Shown here piece by piece: positions 63,652 through 64,000 of a stretch of DNA of 64,000 nt. Under the pieces are notes generated by a model. The model ran no database searches, had not been told where the DNA came from, and saw only the letters and a list, made by a program, of their open reading frames with translations. Each line of letters begins with the position of its first letter. Within the stretch, counting starts at the first letter, position 1. The translations under genes and the position numbers were made by a program. Source of the DNA: Eustoma russellianum (taxonomy: Eukaryota; Streptophyta; Magnoliopsida; Gentianales; Gentianaceae); NCBI GenBank assembly GCA_036186865.1, contig AP025066.1, forward strand, positions 10,557,999-10,621,998, given 5' to 3'.

Positions 63652-64000
63652 ATGGCAATGACAACCTCAACCTCTTCATCTCACACTTCATCTCCCAAGC
63701 CTACTGTACTATTTTCAGGATCAAACACTAAAGCACCTATGTTTTATGCCCAAAATTATTCTTTGTGGAAATTTCGAATGATCATCATTTGAAAGACTAT
63801 GGATTTGATATATGGAGAGCCGTTGTCAAAGGAATTGAAGTTCCTATGATTACCAACTCAAAAGGAGAATCAATGTTCAAAGATGAGGATGACTACACCG
63901 ACGAAGAGAAGATAAAATTTGCCATCAATGGCAAAGAGTTTGATATTCTCTCAAGTGCTCTTACCACTACCGAGCTCATAAGACTTCAAGGTCTTGAAAC
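63652..64000 (+). pseudogene. third copia element gag, 5' part (runs off window)
   Basis: The ATG at 63652 begins MAMTTSTSSSHTSSPKPT, then YAQNYSLWKFRM, the standard start of a copia gag. A TGA at 63790 follows at once. The expected continuation (KDYGFDIWRAVVKGIEVP, about 63792-63845) is in another frame, so a base was lost or gained. The rest (TDEEKIKFAINGKEFDILSSALT) stays open to the window end. It is a different subfamily from copies A and B. Confidence 0.8.

Overview
This is nuclear DNA from a flowering plant with a large, transposon-rich genome. Nearly all of it is layered LTR retrotransposons, one L1-type LINE and a decayed Mutator-like element, around a single host gene with plant-type introns. 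The species cannot be fixed from the sequence. A degenerate TTAGGG-like tract at 36.5 kb is too weak to argue for a lineage.

Layout. 1-11.6 kb: two almost identical Ty1/copia (Sirevirus-like) internal domains, A and B, repeated head to tail around one complete 2,517-bp LTR. 11.6-19.35 kb: a Ty3/gypsy chromovirus (gypsy I) whose 5' half (LTR, gag, start of protease) is inverted relative to its 3' half (pol, LTR). A TRIM element and most of a copia LTR lie between the halves. Matching ATGTA target duplications show both halves come from one insertion. 20.1-34.4 kb: an LTR of another family (called L3 here) interrupted by a Tekay/Del-like chromovirus (gypsy II, target duplication GATAT). Gypsy II itself carries a solo Sirevirus-type LTR in its 3' LTR (target duplication GGGGT). 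34.4-37.5 kb: a Mutator-like transposase relic and simple repeats. 37.6-43.5 kb: the host gene, a NARROW LEAF 1 (NAL1)-like trypsin-fold protein in five coding exons (595 codons), with a Stowaway-like MITE in one intron. 45.5-58.5 kb: gypsy III, a second Tekay-like element on the minus strand. Its 3' LTR (an L3-type LTR) is split by a LINE, and the LINE is split by a further solo LTR. 58.5-61.5 kb: a 0.9-kb tandem repeat of about 3.4 copies. 62.2 kb to the end: the 5' LTR and start of gag of another copia element, with a cluster of ATCGATCG palindromes in the LTR.

The elements make the usual retrotransposon machinery (gag, protease, integrase, reverse transcriptase, RNase H), but every copy seen is broken by stops, frameshifts, truncation or nesting. 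Only the NAL1-like gene looks intact and under host selection.

Most worth a second look: (1) a short GT...AG intron-like insert at exactly the same codon of RNase H in two different Tekay-like copies; (2) three separate TRIM/copia chimeric joints, suggesting template switching or recombination between a TRIM and the Sirevirus-like element that may mobilise it; (3) the inverted half-element with matching target duplications; (4) a short acidic reading frame with a (Y/F)VED(E/N) core in three different gypsy-type LTRs. All coordinates and identities were read by eye. No alignment or database search was run.
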